Shown: piece after piece, positions 35,053 to 44,037 of the stretch
Layout: each line of letters begins with the position of its first letter
How positions within the stretch are numbered: the first letter of the stretch is position 1
Assembly (NCBI GenBank): GCA_024400665.1
Contig: JAKSML010000007.1
Span: forward strand, 1-56,209
Source of the DNA: Bacteroidales bacterium
Lineage (GTDB): Bacteria; Bacteroidota; Bacteroidia; Bacteroidales; P3
Direction of reading: 5' to 3'
Length of the DNA: 56,209 bases
Translations under genes and position numbers: made by a program
The notes under the pieces: model-generated
Database searches by the model: none
What the model saw: only the letters and a program-made list of their open reading frames with translations
Told to the model about the DNA's origin: nothing

Positions 35053-36879
35053 CTATTTTTCTGATTTTAAGACATTATAGCGTTTGCGGGCATAATCGAC
35101 ATAGAGGCTCGTAGGGTAGTCGAGAATCAACTTCTCGTAGCAGTCTCTGGCACGTTCTGGGTGGTGAAGCTGCTCCTCATTGAGCTGTGCCAAGAGGTTG
35201 AGGGCATCATCAGCCAGGATGTCGTCATAGTACATATCTACAAGCTGTTGCAGCAATGTGTCGGCCTCGGCATAGCGCTGCTGCTTGATGCGGATCTTGG
35301 CTTTCTGGAAGAGCACCTCGTCGAACAGAGGATGCGAAAGGGTGCTGCGTGTGATGGCATCGAAAGCCTCCCAGGCAGAATCCGTCATATTGCGATAGAG
35401 CAGCAAGTCGGCCTCGGCATAACGCTCAAGCATGCCAAAGGTGCTGTCATCTTCCATGTTATCACTGATTAAGAGGGAGAGCTCCATGGCATCATTAGCA
35501 ATGAGCTTGCTGGTTGAGGCACGCAGGACATCGAGCTGCGACTTGGCCCAAAGGAAATCGTGATTGAAATAGGAGAGCTTGGCATTCTTGAATTTGGCCT
35601 GTGCGCCAAGGAGGTCGTTCTTATTAGCCTTCTCGACCTGCATGTAGAGCAGCGAGGCATCCCATATCTCGCCCGCAAAAAGCAGGAGGTCGCCGAGGGC
35701 CAGTTTGGCCTCATCACGCTCCTTTGAGGGCAGTTTTGGCAGTTCTAAGAGGTCGTAGAGCATATCGGCGGCCAACTGAAGGCTGTCGGCATAATAAGCC
35801 GCCAGATCGGCATAATTCCGCATGAGGCGGACTGTGTTTGCATTTTTTCCCAGTTCGTCGAAAGCAGCCTCGTAGTCGTGCATCAACTGGCGGAGCTTCT
35901 TATTCTCGATAGGGAAATTATGATTGATGCGCGAAAACTTCACATCCAACTCCCCTACCCTGGCATCGAAATAGTTGGGGCCATCTTTGCCCCTCTTCAC
36001 CACGGCGGCATAGCAGTCTTGTGCCACGTCATACGATTCATTTGACTGCGCTATGCTGCCTACGCGCATGAGTGTCTCGCCGCCCTTCTCGGGGAAGCGA
36101 GCATCAACAGCCTTGGCCTGCACCATAGCAAACTGAAAGTCTTTCTGTTGCAGCGAGAACCATATCATCATCTCCAGGTATTCCTGACTCTCGGGATGTT
36201 GCTGCACACGTTCTACCAAGGCAGCCCGCAATCCCTCTACGAGTTTGGGGTTGGCAGTCTCGTTCAAGATGCGCTGTAGCGATATCTGTATGGAGCCCAA
36301 CATATTGGGAGATTTGTCAAGGAGGTCGAGATACTCCTTCATCATGGCCTCATAGTTGCCTGTGTGCTCATACAGCGTGGCCAACTCGCCCACATAGACA
36401 AAGTCGTTCCTCATCTTTTCACGAGCATAGAGGTAGGTCTTCACGGCATATTCGGGATGCCCAGCCGTCTCGAAAGCCTGTGCCAGCTCTGTTATCTGCT
36501 TGTTATCATAGCTTAGCTTCTCTATGGCCTGCTCGTATGTCTTCGAGGCTTTTTTCTTCTCGCCACGGCGCTCATGGAGGGCTCCTAAATCAACATAGAG
36601 GTACAGCTCCTTAGGATTCTGCTTGATATGACGTTCGACGAGTTTCTCTGCCTCCTTATACTGCTGCAGCTCCACGTATGAACGGTAGAGCATTTGGTAA
36701 TAATATTTATTAGGAGCACGCTTATAGAGGGTCTCGTAGAGCTCGGCAGCCTGCTCAAACTCTCCGTTCGAATAATAATGTGACGCGAGCTGTTCCTGCG
36801 ACTGCTGAGCCGGACAGCACAGCCACATCGACAAGAATAGCATCAAACAGACAGCCCGTGCAACGCCAAGTATTCTCAT
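35053..36879 (-). CDS. tetratricopeptide repeat protein, exported
   Basis: A 608-residue protein with a signal peptide (about 1-24, ending CCPAQ; the Cys pair could also make it a lipoprotein). A long series of TPR helices follows (for example EQAAELYETLYKRAPNKYYY, then repeated A...Y patterns to the C-terminus). It is probably a periplasmic scaffold; the partner is unknown. Its ATG lies only 5 bp beyond the tRNA terminator, so expression needs read-through or an internal start. It is followed by rsmA. Confidence 0.8.
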   Translation of the reverse strand: MRILGVARAVCLMLFLSMWLCCPAQQSQEQLASHYYSNGEFEQAAELYETLYKRAPNKYYYQMLYRSYVELQQYKEAEKLVERHIKQNPKELYLYVDLGALHERRGEKKKASKTYEQAIEKLSYDNKQITELAQAFETAGHPEYAVKTYLYAREKMRNDFVYVGELATLYEHTGNYEAMMKEYLDLLDKSPNMLGSIQISLQRILNETANPKLVEGLRAALVERVQQHPESQEYLEMMIWFSLQQKDFQFAMVQAKAVDARFPEKGGETLMRVGSIAQSNESYDVAQDCYAAVVKRGKDGPNYFDARVGELDVKFSRINHNFPIENKKLRQLMHDYEAAFDELGKNANTVRLMRNYADLAAYYADSLQLAADMLYDLLELPKLPSKERDEAKLALGDLLLFAGEIWDASLLYMQVEKANKNDLLGAQAKFKNAKLSYFNHDFLWAKSQLDVLRASTSKLIANDAMELSLLISDNMEDDSTFGMLERYAEADLLLYRNMTDSAWEAFDAITRSTLSHPLFDEVLFQKAKIRIKQQRYAEADTLLQQLVDMYYDDILADDALNLLAQLNEEQLHHPERARDCYEKLILDYPTSLYVDYARKRYNVLKSEK

Positions 36880-36884
36880 GATAC

Positions 36885-36911
36885 AAAAAAACCGGAAGTT
36901 TGCTCCCGGTT
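36885..36911 (-). terminator. intrinsic terminator of the tRNA-Lys pair
   Basis: In the leftward direction: AACCGG, ten-base loop, CCGGTT, then a T run. It lies immediately after the tRNAs and ends 5 bp before the TPR start codon. Confidence 0.8.
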
Positions 36912-36918
36912 GTGTTTG

Positions 36919-36991
36919 TGACTAAGCTGGGATTCGAACCCAGGACCCCAACATTAAAAGTGTTGTGCTCTACCAGCTGAGCTACTTAGTC
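36919..36991 (-). tRNA. tRNA-Lys (UUU), copy 2
   Basis: A 73-nt cloverleaf with acceptor GACTAAG/CTTAGTC, discriminator A, and anticodon stem CAACA/TGTTG around CTTTTAA (anticodon TTT). The T loop is GTTCGAATC. The 3' CCA is not encoded. It is identical to the other copy. Confidence 0.95.
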
Positions 36992-37000
36992 TCCTTGCTG

Positions 37001-37073
37001 TGACTAAGCTGGGATTCGAACCCAGGACCCCAACATTAAAAGTGTTGTGCTCTACCAGCTGAGCTACTTAGTC
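37001..37073 (-). tRNA. tRNA-Lys (UUU), copy 1
   Basis: Identical 73-nt gene, 9 bp upstream of copy 2 in the direction of transcription. Anticodon TTT; CCA not encoded. Confidence 0.95.
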
Positions 37074-37090
37074 ATCTCAAATTTGAGTTT

Positions 37091-37122
37091 GCAAAAGTAC
37101 GACTTTTTTCTCTTTTGGCAAA
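37091..37122 (-). promoter_or_regulatory. promoter of tRNA-Lys pair
   Basis: Leftward TTTG (37122-37119), 19 bases, TACTTTTGC (37099-37091), 17 bp ahead of the first tRNA. Confidence 0.7.
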
Positions 37123-37213
37123 AAAAAATTTTCTATGATTTTTTTTGTGAAAAAATAATAAGCTGTTTATCAGCACTATAAATTGGCAATATTCTTAAAA
37201 AAAAATTTTTATC

Positions 37214-37245
37214 TTTGCTATTTCATAAAAGTTTCGTACCTTTGT
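37214..37245 (+). promoter_or_regulatory. promoter of the 136-residue protein gene
   Basis: TTTG (37214-37217), 19 bases, TACCTTTGT (37237-37245), 24 bp before ATG 37270. A second -7-like box TATCTTTGC (37210-37218) overlaps the -33 element. Confidence 0.75.
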
Positions 37246-37269
37246 TTTCTCATTTCAAACTCAAAAATT

Positions 37270-37680
37270 ATGAATTTGGACATCAAAATCAAGCAAGGAA
37301 TAGGCGAAATTTTGTTCGATATGCCGGTCGAAACTGTCGTTTCTCTCTTAGGTGAACCTACCAGAGTCGAAACCATGGATAATGCCGTTGACGAGACCAC
37401 CACGGTACTGCAATATAACGACGAGCTGACCCTCTTCTTCGAGGGCGAGAACCCCGTGCTCTCCTGTATCGACATCACCAACGAGGATGCTACGCTCTTC
37501 GGCAAGGAGATCTTCGACCTTGGAGAGAAAGAAATCGTGAAACTCATGGTCGAAAACAACTATCACGAGCAGGACGTCGATAACGAGGAATGGGGCGAAC
37601 GCCGCATCACCTTCAACGAGGGCAATATCGACTTCTATCTCGAGGACGACGAGCTCATGTCTATCATCATCGGCAAATAA
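37270..37680 (+). CDS. conserved hypothetical acidic protein
   Basis: A 136-residue, very acidic cytoplasmic protein. I start at ATG 37270 because the promoter lies just upstream; the frame extending to 37183 would read through the promoter. It opens DIKIKQGIGEILFDMPVETV and contains a LGEPTRVE turn, a pattern also seen in small SmpA/BamE-like or immunity-type domains, but I cannot assign a family. WbqC follows 12 bp on in the same direction. Confidence 0.65.
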   Translation: MNLDIKIKQGIGEILFDMPVETVVSLLGEPTRVETMDNAVDETTTVLQYNDELTLFFEGENPVLSCIDITNEDATLFGKEIFDLGEKEIVKLMVENNYHEQDVDNEEWGERRITFNEGNIDFYLEDDELMSIIIGK

Positions 37681-37692
37681 ACGTCTCTGCCC

Positions 37693-38316
37693 ATGCTCCC
37701 TCTTTTTTCTACGGCATATATGCCGTCTGTCCACTATTTGGCCTATCTGGCACGCTATGAGGAGGCCTCGATAGAGCAATACGAGACCTTCCCAAAGCAG
37801 ACTTTCCGCAACCGCGCCAATATCGCCACGGGTAATGGCATACAGACCCTCTCTGTACCCGTCATCCGCCCTCAAGGCAACCATACCCGCACCGACGAGA
37901 TGGTCATCTCGTACAAAGAGGCATGGAACGTACAGCACTGGCGTGCAATTGTTTCAGCCTACAATGCCTCGCCATACTTCCTCTATTACCGCAACGAGCT
38001 TGAGAAGATTCTCATGCACCCCTACGAGCGCCTCCTCGACCTCAACGATGACCTCCTCCACTTCCTCCTCAAGAGCTTCAAAATAGATTGTAAAATACAT
38101 TATACCGAGGATTATACCCCTGCCAGTCCCGAACTCACCGACTATCGCGACACCCTCACCAGCAAAAAGCCCCTTCTCAACATCGCCTTACCACCATACT
38201 ATCAGGTATTTGACAGCCGCTATGGCTTCCAAGCCAACCTTAGCGCTATCGACCTCCTCTTCAACCTCGGCCCCGAGGCCAAGGACTACCTGAAGAAATT
38301 GCCCATAACCATATAA
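37693..38316 (+). CDS. WbqC family protein
   Basis: A 207-residue protein matching the WbqC-like family: AYMPSVHYLAYLAR near the start, then FRNRANIATGNGIQTLSVPV and NVQHWRAIVSAYNASPYF. Related proteins occur in O-antigen and surface-glycan loci, but the reaction is not settled for most. It is co-directional with the preceding small gene, so likely one transcript. No terminator is seen before the paralogue array. Confidence 0.85.
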   Translation: MLPLFSTAYMPSVHYLAYLARYEEASIEQYETFPKQTFRNRANIATGNGIQTLSVPVIRPQGNHTRTDEMVISYKEAWNVQHWRAIVSAYNASPYFLYYRNELEKILMHPYERLLDLNDDLLHFLLKSFKIDCKIHYTEDYTPASPELTDYRDTLTSKKPLLNIALPPYYQVFDSRYGFQANLSAIDLLFNLGPEAKDYLKKLPITI

Positions 38317-38470
38317 CACTAACTATCAGACTATTGGTAATTCTTGACAAAAAAATTTTCACAACCATGTAAAAAAACGCCCTATTTTGCTACTAATAAT
38401 TATGACAACTGCTATTAATTCAGCACTTATCTCGATCCCGCGCAAAGTCCAAATTTAAAATTCAAATCTC

Positions 38471-39352
38471 ATGTCCTACGGAAAAAGCATCTGCAAACAG
38501 CTCAAGGCCATACGCCGACAGATTGCCGAGGAGAACAGCATCCCCTTGGAGATACCCACATGCACCTATCAAGGCGAATGTGCTGGCACATGCCCTCAAT
38601 GTGAGTCTGAAGTTCGCTTTCTGGAGCGGGAGCTTGCCAAGCGCCTCACCCTCGGCAAGGCAGCCACCGTAGCAGGTATAGCTGTCACCCTCTCCGCCCC
38701 CGCTTCCGCACAGGTAAATACCATAGATACAGCCGACAACAACCATTCTATCTCCTGCCAAAACAAGCCTACACAACACGACTACAACAAGCCCACACAA
38801 GGAGTCATACCCGACAAGACAGAGGTGTCCGACATCGTGGCCCAAATAGCAGACCATGTAGGCACCATCAGAGGCACCATCTACGACATGAAGACCAACG
38901 AACCCGTGCCTTTTGCCCCTGTTGTGATTTTTTGTGGCGACACAATGTTCGCCCAAACAATGTCCGACTTTGACGGACTCTATACGCTAAAGCACGTACC
39001 CACCACCGACAGCATCAGAATCGCAACAAATGCTTCCGGCTATAAGCCTTTCCGCAACAGCATCAAAGTGAAAAAACAAGGGTTTACTATCTGCAACATA
39101 GCATTGGCAAAAGACTCCTCATCCAACACCAGTTCAGAACAAACCACCATTATTAGCGGAGCCATGAACATTAGAGTGGATGATATCACGCCTTCTGAAG
39201 CTATTGGCGGAATTAACGTTCCTGCATTCCCCAATTTTCACCCAGCATCCGAAGGCGCTACTCTCAACCGCCCCTGCATCAAGATAAAAGCACCCTACGA
39301 AAACGACACAGAACCTCATATCGACCCTGATAAGACCCCACGAAAACGATAA
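38471..39352 (+). CDS. Cys-rich N-terminus / carboxypeptidase-regulatory-like protein, paralogue 1
   Basis: A 293-residue protein. Residues 1-60 are soluble and contain C-x5-C-x3-C-x2-C (Cys31, 37, 41, 44; CTYQGECAGTCPQCE) plus Cys8, suited to binding a metal. A hydrophobic stretch (62-80, ending ASAQ) follows that looks like an internal signal or anchor. Residues about 110-185 form a carboxypeptidase-D-regulatory-like beta domain (EPVPFAPVVI...DFDGLYTL). Function is unknown; such N-termini recur in Bacteroidota. The first 260 bp are nearly identical to the two following genes. Confidence 0.7.
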   Translation: MSYGKSICKQLKAIRRQIAEENSIPLEIPTCTYQGECAGTCPQCESEVRFLERELAKRLTLGKAATVAGIAVTLSAPASAQVNTIDTADNNHSISCQNKPTQHDYNKPTQGVIPDKTEVSDIVAQIADHVGTIRGTIYDMKTNEPVPFAPVVIFCGDTMFAQTMSDFDGLYTLKHVPTTDSIRIATNASGYKPFRNSIKVKKQGFTICNIALAKDSSSNTSSEQTTIISGAMNIRVDDITPSEAIGGINVPAFPNFHPASEGATLNRPCIKIKAPYENDTEPHIDPDKTPRKR

Positions 39353-39356
39353 CGCT

Positions 39357-40349
39357 ATGTCATACGGAAAAAGTATCTGCAAACAACTCAAGGCTATACG
39401 CCGACAGATTGCCGAGGAGAACAACATCCCTTTGGAGATACCCACATGCACCTATCAAGGCGAATGTGCTGGCACATGCCCTCAATGTGAGTCTGAAATT
39501 CGCTTCCTGGAGCGAGAGCTTGCCAAGCATCTCACCCTCGGCAAGGCAGCCACCGTGGCAGGCATAGCCGTCACACTCTCCGCCCCTGCTACTGCACAGG
39601 TAAACACCATAGACACAGCCACTAACAGCCATTCTATCTCATGTGGGAACAAACCTTCTCAACCCGACTACAGCAGACCCACACAAGGCATTATCCCCGT
39701 CAAAACAGAGACTCCCGACACCGTGGCCCAGATAGCCTCCACACAGACTATCCACGGCACCGTAATAGACAAAAAAAACAACGAACCCGTTCCTTTTGCA
39801 AACATATTCGTCCTACGCAACGGAAAAGAAGTCACGGGGACAACAGCCGACCTCGAAGGCCGTTTCACGATTTCCAACGTCATGCCTAACGACAAGCTAC
39901 GGATTTCCATGATAGGCTACGCCACCCTCCTCACCCCCATCAGCAGTTCAGAAACCTACATCCTCGACACCAAACCAACTGAAGGTCTTGCAGTTGTCGA
40001 GACCATTATTCGCAGCACTTTGATAGACAAAGAAAGCAACGACCCCATCCCCTTCGCCAACATCGCTTTAATTCGAAACGAGGAACGGGTCCTCTCGGTA
40101 AAGAGCGACTTTGACGGCAATTTCACCCTAAACGTGCCCAACCTCCAAGCTAATGATACCATTGAGATAGCTGCGATTGGATATCCCCGAAAACGCTTGA
40201 ATGCCAATAATCTACCAAACAAGATTAAACTAATTCCTTCACCTCGCGCCACAGCAGGCGAAGTCAAAGTTATTGTTAACCCATACCCGCTCGACTCTGA
40301 AAACCGCCAAACCTACGAACGCGACGGCATCATCATAAAAGTGAAATAA
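39357..40349 (+). CDS. Cys-rich N-terminus / carboxypeptidase-regulatory-like protein, paralogue 2
   Basis: A 330-residue paralogue, 4 bp behind the first. It has the same Cys-rich leader (CTYQGECAGTCPQCE at 31-45) and hydrophobic segment. It then has two successive carboxypeptidase-regulatory-like domains: residues about 130-190 (EPVPFANIFV...DLEGRFTI) and about 215-285 (DPIPFANIAL...DFDGNFTL). It ends RQTYERDGIIIKVK. The extra domain makes it the longest of the three. The tight spacing implies one operon. Confidence 0.7.
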   Translation: MSYGKSICKQLKAIRRQIAEENNIPLEIPTCTYQGECAGTCPQCESEIRFLERELAKHLTLGKAATVAGIAVTLSAPATAQVNTIDTATNSHSISCGNKPSQPDYSRPTQGIIPVKTETPDTVAQIASTQTIHGTVIDKKNNEPVPFANIFVLRNGKEVTGTTADLEGRFTISNVMPNDKLRISMIGYATLLTPISSSETYILDTKPTEGLAVVETIIRSTLIDKESNDPIPFANIALIRNEERVLSVKSDFDGNFTLNVPNLQANDTIEIAAIGYPRKRLNANNLPNKIKLIPSPRATAGEVKVIVNPYPLDSENRQTYERDGIIIKVK

Positions 40350-40378
40350 TCTTTACAACCATCTCTTACGATAACACT

Positions 40379-41134
40379 ATGTCTTACGGAAAAAGCATCT
40401 GCAAACAACTCAAGGCCATACGCCGACAGATTGCCGAGGAGAACGACATCCCCTTGGAGATACCCACTTGCACCTACCAAGGCCCCTGCGCTGGCACATG
40501 CCCCCAATGTGAGTCGGAAGTGCGTTTCTTAGAAAAAGAGCTCGCCCGTCGCATCACCCTCGGCAAGGCTGCCACCGTGGCAGGCATAGCCGTAACCCTT
40601 GCCACCCCTGCCGCCGCACAGGTAAACACCATAGACACAGCTGCTAACGGCCATTCCATCTCGTGCGGCAATCATCCCACACAAGCCGACTACAGCAAGC
40701 CCACGCGAGGCATTATACCCGCCAAGACCAAAGTCCCAGACACCGTGGCACAGATAGCAGTATTGACCCTACGCGGCACCGTGACAGACTCAAGCAGTCA
40801 CGAGCCCGTGCCCTTCGCCAACGTAATCCTAAAACGCAAAGGCACAGTAATAGCTGGAGCGCAAACAGACTTCGATGGGAATTTCAAACTGGAAGCCCAA
40901 AGCATCACCGAACTGCAAAAAGGCACAGACACCCTGGAGATTACGTGTGTCGGCTACCACAAACTTCAAATCCCCATCACAGATGCCCCACTCCCAGCCA
41001 TCTACGAAATGTCACCCTCAGGATTAATCCTAGAATCCATAATGATAGGAATGCCTGTACAAAAATATCCTAGAATCAGCCCCGACTACAGGCAGACCTA
41101 CGAGCAAGACGGCATCCATGTAATCGTGAAATAG
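40379..41134 (+). CDS. Cys-rich N-terminus / carboxypeptidase-regulatory-like protein, paralogue 3
   Basis: A 251-residue paralogue, 29 bp behind the second. It has the same leader with CTYQGPCAGTCPQCE and hydrophobic segment, then one regulatory-like domain (EPVPFANVIL...DFDGNFKL). It ends RQTYEQDGIHVIVK like paralogue 2. N-terminal DNA is far more similar among the three than the rest, which points to recent duplication or gene conversion restricted to that part. Confidence 0.7.
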   Translation: MSYGKSICKQLKAIRRQIAEENDIPLEIPTCTYQGPCAGTCPQCESEVRFLEKELARRITLGKAATVAGIAVTLATPAAAQVNTIDTAANGHSISCGNHPTQADYSKPTRGIIPAKTKVPDTVAQIAVLTLRGTVTDSSSHEPVPFANVILKRKGTVIAGAQTDFDGNFKLEAQSITELQKGTDTLEITCVGYHKLQIPITDAPLPAIYEMSPSGLILESIMIGMPVQKYPRISPDYRQTYEQDGIHVIVK

Positions 41135-41564
41135 AAAAACACACTCGTTCGACCCGTTCGATTCGTTCGACTGAGTAGGATGAGAACGACCCGAGGCGAC
41201 ATTTTGTCAGTCTACATTTGAGGCTGAAGAAAGGCAAACGAAGCTCCGCTGTAACTTCGCTCTACTCTCACGGGAAATGCAGGAAACACAAATTGTCGCT
41301 ATCCTTCTACAGATTCTATGTGAGGGACACCCCAAAATTAGGCAGTCGAATGGCTTTCGACTAATTAGATTCTGCTCATAACTCGCTATTTTTCACTGAG
41401 AAAACCCATCAGTATAACCCATCGAATGAGTCGTACGCTGTAAATCAATGATTCTTAGCAGAAAAGAATCTATTTTCGGCATAATGAATGAACTTTTTTG
41501 AAAAAAATTTTGTCAATTCAAAAAAAGGTTGTAACTTTGCACCACAAAGCACTTTTAGAACAAC
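41135..41564. other. 430-bp spacer with intergenic repeats
   Basis: No gene seen. It contains CGTTCGACCCGTTCGATTCG, a GACATTTTGTCAGT copy (41199-41212) and AGCTCCGC-type sequence near 41241, all related to 21150-21360. A consensus promoter lies at the end (41509-41540). Confidence 0.55.
41509..41540 (+). promoter_or_regulatory. promoter of the membrane protein - regulator - creD operon
   Basis: TTTG (41509-41512), 19 bases, TAACTTTGC (41532-41540): a full consensus match, 24 bp before ATG 41565. Confidence 0.8.
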
Positions 41565-42203
41565 ATGGAGAACAACGAAGCAATAAACACTCTGAACGAG
41601 ATTAAGGACATGATGGCTAAGTCATCACGTTTTCAATCTATTAGCGGGACATCTATCATCCTCATAGGCCTCTATGCAAGCATCGTTTCGGCTGGGGCAT
41701 GGCTCCTCTGGGGGAATCATGATACTATTAGCTGGCTGCCAGCATGTTGCAGCGATATTTCAATCAATTCGCCTTGGCGCACGAAAATGGCAATTTTTGT
41801 CGCATTACTGCTTCTTTTGGTCTCTTTTGGCACGGTCTGCCTCTTTTCTTTCTTCAAAATAAAGAGGAAGCAGAACGCCTTCCATTTCGACAGCCCTATG
41901 CGCCGATGCCTGTTCAACTTCTGCGTGCCCATGGTCGCAGGCGGCCTGCTCTGTCTCGCCATGCTCATACAAGGGCATTATGGCCTCACATCCTCTTTCA
42001 TGCTCATCTTCTACGGCCTTGCACTGATCAACTGCCATCACTACACCACTTCCGACATCGCCGTACTGGGCTATGGTGAACTTATATTAGGCCTTATTGA
42101 CTGTTTTTTGGTCCGCCACGCCATTCTTTTCTGGTTCTTGGGCTTCGGGATGTGGCACGTGCTTTTCGGCCTCTATTACACCCTTAAAAATAAAAAGAGA
42201 TGA
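41565..42203 (+). CDS. hypothetical membrane protein
   Basis: A 212-residue protein with a short helical cytoplasmic N-terminus (EAINTLNEIKDMMAKSSRFQ) and about six membrane helices in pairs. I recognise no named family, but proteins of this outline often precede a small winged-helix regulator in Bacteroidota. Its stop overlaps the regulator start by 4 bp (ATGA), so translation is coupled. It may be a membrane partner or sensor for the regulator. Confidence 0.7.
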   Translation: MENNEAINTLNEIKDMMAKSSRFQSISGTSIILIGLYASIVSAGAWLLWGNHDTISWLPACCSDISINSPWRTKMAIFVALLLLLVSFGTVCLFSFFKIKRKQNAFHFDSPMRRCLFNFCVPMVAGGLLCLAMLIQGHYGLTSSFMLIFYGLALINCHHYTTSDIAVLGYGELILGLIDCFLVRHAILFWFLGFGMWHVLFGLYYTLKNKKR

Positions 42204-42505
42204 TACAGGGTCTGAACGGCATAAACAAGGCTTTTGAAAGCAAGGCTCGGCTCGGCATCATGTCAGTGCTGATGGTGAACGAGAGTGTCGATTTCTCCAC
42301 ACTGAAATCGCTCCTCAGCCTAACCGACGGCAACCTGGCCAGCCATACCCGCAGCCTCGAAGAGTTGGGCTATATCCAATGTGAGAAGCGCTTTATCGGC
42401 CGCAAGCCGAATACCACCTTCTCCGTCACACAGGCCGGCAGCGAAGCATTCAAAGCCCATCTGCAAGCCCTGGAGGACTTCCTAAAGGGCAGCACTGAAC
42501 AATAA
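42200..42505 (+). CDS. winged-helix transcriptional regulator (HTH_34-like)
   Basis: A 101-residue single-domain DNA-binding protein: KARLGIMSVLMVNESVDFS, then a recognition helix TDGNLASHTRSLEELGYI, and a wing FIGRKPNTTFSVTQAG. This is the small MarR/ArsR-like family (HTH_34) common in Bacteroidota. Its position between a membrane protein and creD suggests autoregulation of the three genes. Confidence 0.85.
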   Translation: MIQGLNGINKAFESKARLGIMSVLMVNESVDFSTLKSLLSLTDGNLASHTRSLEELGYIQCEKRFIGRKPNTTFSVTQAGSEAFKAHLQALEDFLKGSTEQ

Positions 42506-42569
42506 TTTTTTTTACTTTATAAACTTTTAAACACAAAGTACATTGTAACATTAATAAAATATTTTAATC

Positions 42570-43916
42570 ATGGAAAACAACATTCTTAACGAAACCAAGA
42601 AGGCAAACAACCCTGCAAATGTACAGAAAAACAGCAGCAAACTGGGGCTTAAATTATTCATCATCCTCACCTTGAGCCTACTGCTATTGATTCCTCAGAT
42701 GCTAATCATGAATCTGATTGATGAACGCAGCAATACCGAGATGGAGGCATGCAACGAAGTGAGCGAGAAATGGGGCACCGAACGCGGCATTATAGGACCC
42801 ATCATTTTCATTCCTGGCGACAAAGCTGAGAACAACATCTATATTCTGCCTGAGGAGCTCAATATTGAGGGCGACATCACAACACAGACCCTGAAACGCG
42901 GCATTTTCGACATCTCGGTCTATGAGGCTCCTATCAAGATGACAGGTTATTTCAGCCGCCCTGTGGAGCTGACGCAAACTCAAATCTCCCATCTGAAGGT
43001 AGAGAACGCACGCTTGCTCTTCTCCATCAACAACTTCAAAGGCTTCCGCGACTACCCCACCCTACTCTATGGCAACGAAAAGAGAGTTTTTACAGCCGAA
43101 CAGTACCAGATTGGTGACTATAACGCCTTGTCCTGCTCCATCAACATCAGTAATGTCTTAGGAGACGGCAAGGACAAATTTGAGATTAATGTCCCCATCA
43201 TGGGCTCAAATAGCCTGGCATTTTTCCCCGCAGGTCGCACCACAAATGTGAATATCACATCTAACTGCGTCACACCAAGCTTCAGTGGTACATTCCTTCC
43301 GAGCGAGAGAACAGTGACAGACGAAGGCTTCGAAGCCACCTGGAAGGTCCTAGCCCTGAACAGAGAGACGCCCCAAGTAGTGAACAAAAATGCTGCCTTT
43401 GAAGACTGGAATAGTGACGCTATGATGTTCGTGGAAGGACAGACTGGAGAAGCCTCTATCAAGGTTGATTTGAAGGTGCCCGTGGAGCAATATCAGCAGA
43501 CCACACGTGCCGTCAAATACGCCTACCTCATCATCCTGCTCACCTTTGCCGTAGTTTTCTTTGTCGAAATACGCCGTCAGACCCCCATCCATCCCATCCA
43601 GTATGCGCTCGTGGGCCTCGCCCTAATTCTCTTCTACACCCTGCTCCTCTCTTTCTCCGAACATCTCACATTCCTTATTTCATACATTATCGCAGCAGTA
43701 ATGACCATAGTGCTGATAACGGTATTTATGCGCTCTATCCTCAAAAACAACAAGGCCGCTATGGCTATTGGAGGACTTCTTACGATGCTGTACACATTTA
43801 TATATGTAATCATGCAACTCGAAAGCTATGCCCTTCTCGTTGGAAGCATCGGTATCTTCATCATCCTAGCCGTGGCCATGTATGCCTCACAGAAGATAAA
43901 CTGGTACCAAAAATAA
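42570..43916 (+). CDS. creD: cell envelope integrity protein CreD
   Basis: A 448-residue inner-membrane protein. It has an N-terminal helix (about 27-47), a large periplasmic domain with the motif SEKWGTERGIIGPIIFIP, and a C-terminal bundle of five to six helices from about residue 312. CreD is controlled by the CreBC two-component system in enteric bacteria; here no such system is adjacent and a winged-helix regulator precedes it. A strong hairpin follows. Confidence 0.93.
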   Translation: MENNILNETKKANNPANVQKNSSKLGLKLFIILTLSLLLLIPQMLIMNLIDERSNTEMEACNEVSEKWGTERGIIGPIIFIPGDKAENNIYILPEELNIEGDITTQTLKRGIFDISVYEAPIKMTGYFSRPVELTQTQISHLKVENARLLFSINNFKGFRDYPTLLYGNEKRVFTAEQYQIGDYNALSCSINISNVLGDGKDKFEINVPIMGSNSLAFFPAGRTTNVNITSNCVTPSFSGTFLPSERTVTDEGFEATWKVLALNRETPQVVNKNAAFEDWNSDAMMFVEGQTGEASIKVDLKVPVEQYQQTTRAVKYAYLIILLTFAVVFFVEIRRQTPIHPIQYALVGLALILFYTLLLSFSEHLTFLISYIIAAVMTIVLITVFMRSILKNNKAAMAIGGLLTMLYTFIYVIMQLESYALLVGSIGIFIILAVAMYASQKINWYQK

Positions 43917-43927
43917 GGGGTATGAAA

Positions 43928-43965
43928 CGTTTCGAGGAGCTTCCTCTGTGAGGTTCCTCAAAACG
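43928..43965 (+). terminator. hairpin after creD
   Basis: CGTTT-c-GAGGA pairs with TCCTC-a-AAACG around an 16-base loop, 12 bp behind the creD stop. No T-run follows, so it may act as a processing or weak termination signal. Confidence 0.55.
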
Positions 43966-43997
43966 AAATGTAAAGTCTAAAACACATAGAATTCGAC

Positions 43998-44037
43998 AAT
44001 TAGCACCTTTGTTCCTCGTGAAACGAAGGTGCTAATT
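43998..44037. terminator. bidirectional terminator overlapping the mnmG stop
   Basis: AATTAGCACCTT (43998-44009) pairs perfectly with 44026-44037. The mnmG stop codon lies inside the right arm. It separates convergent creD and mnmG. Confidence 0.75.
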
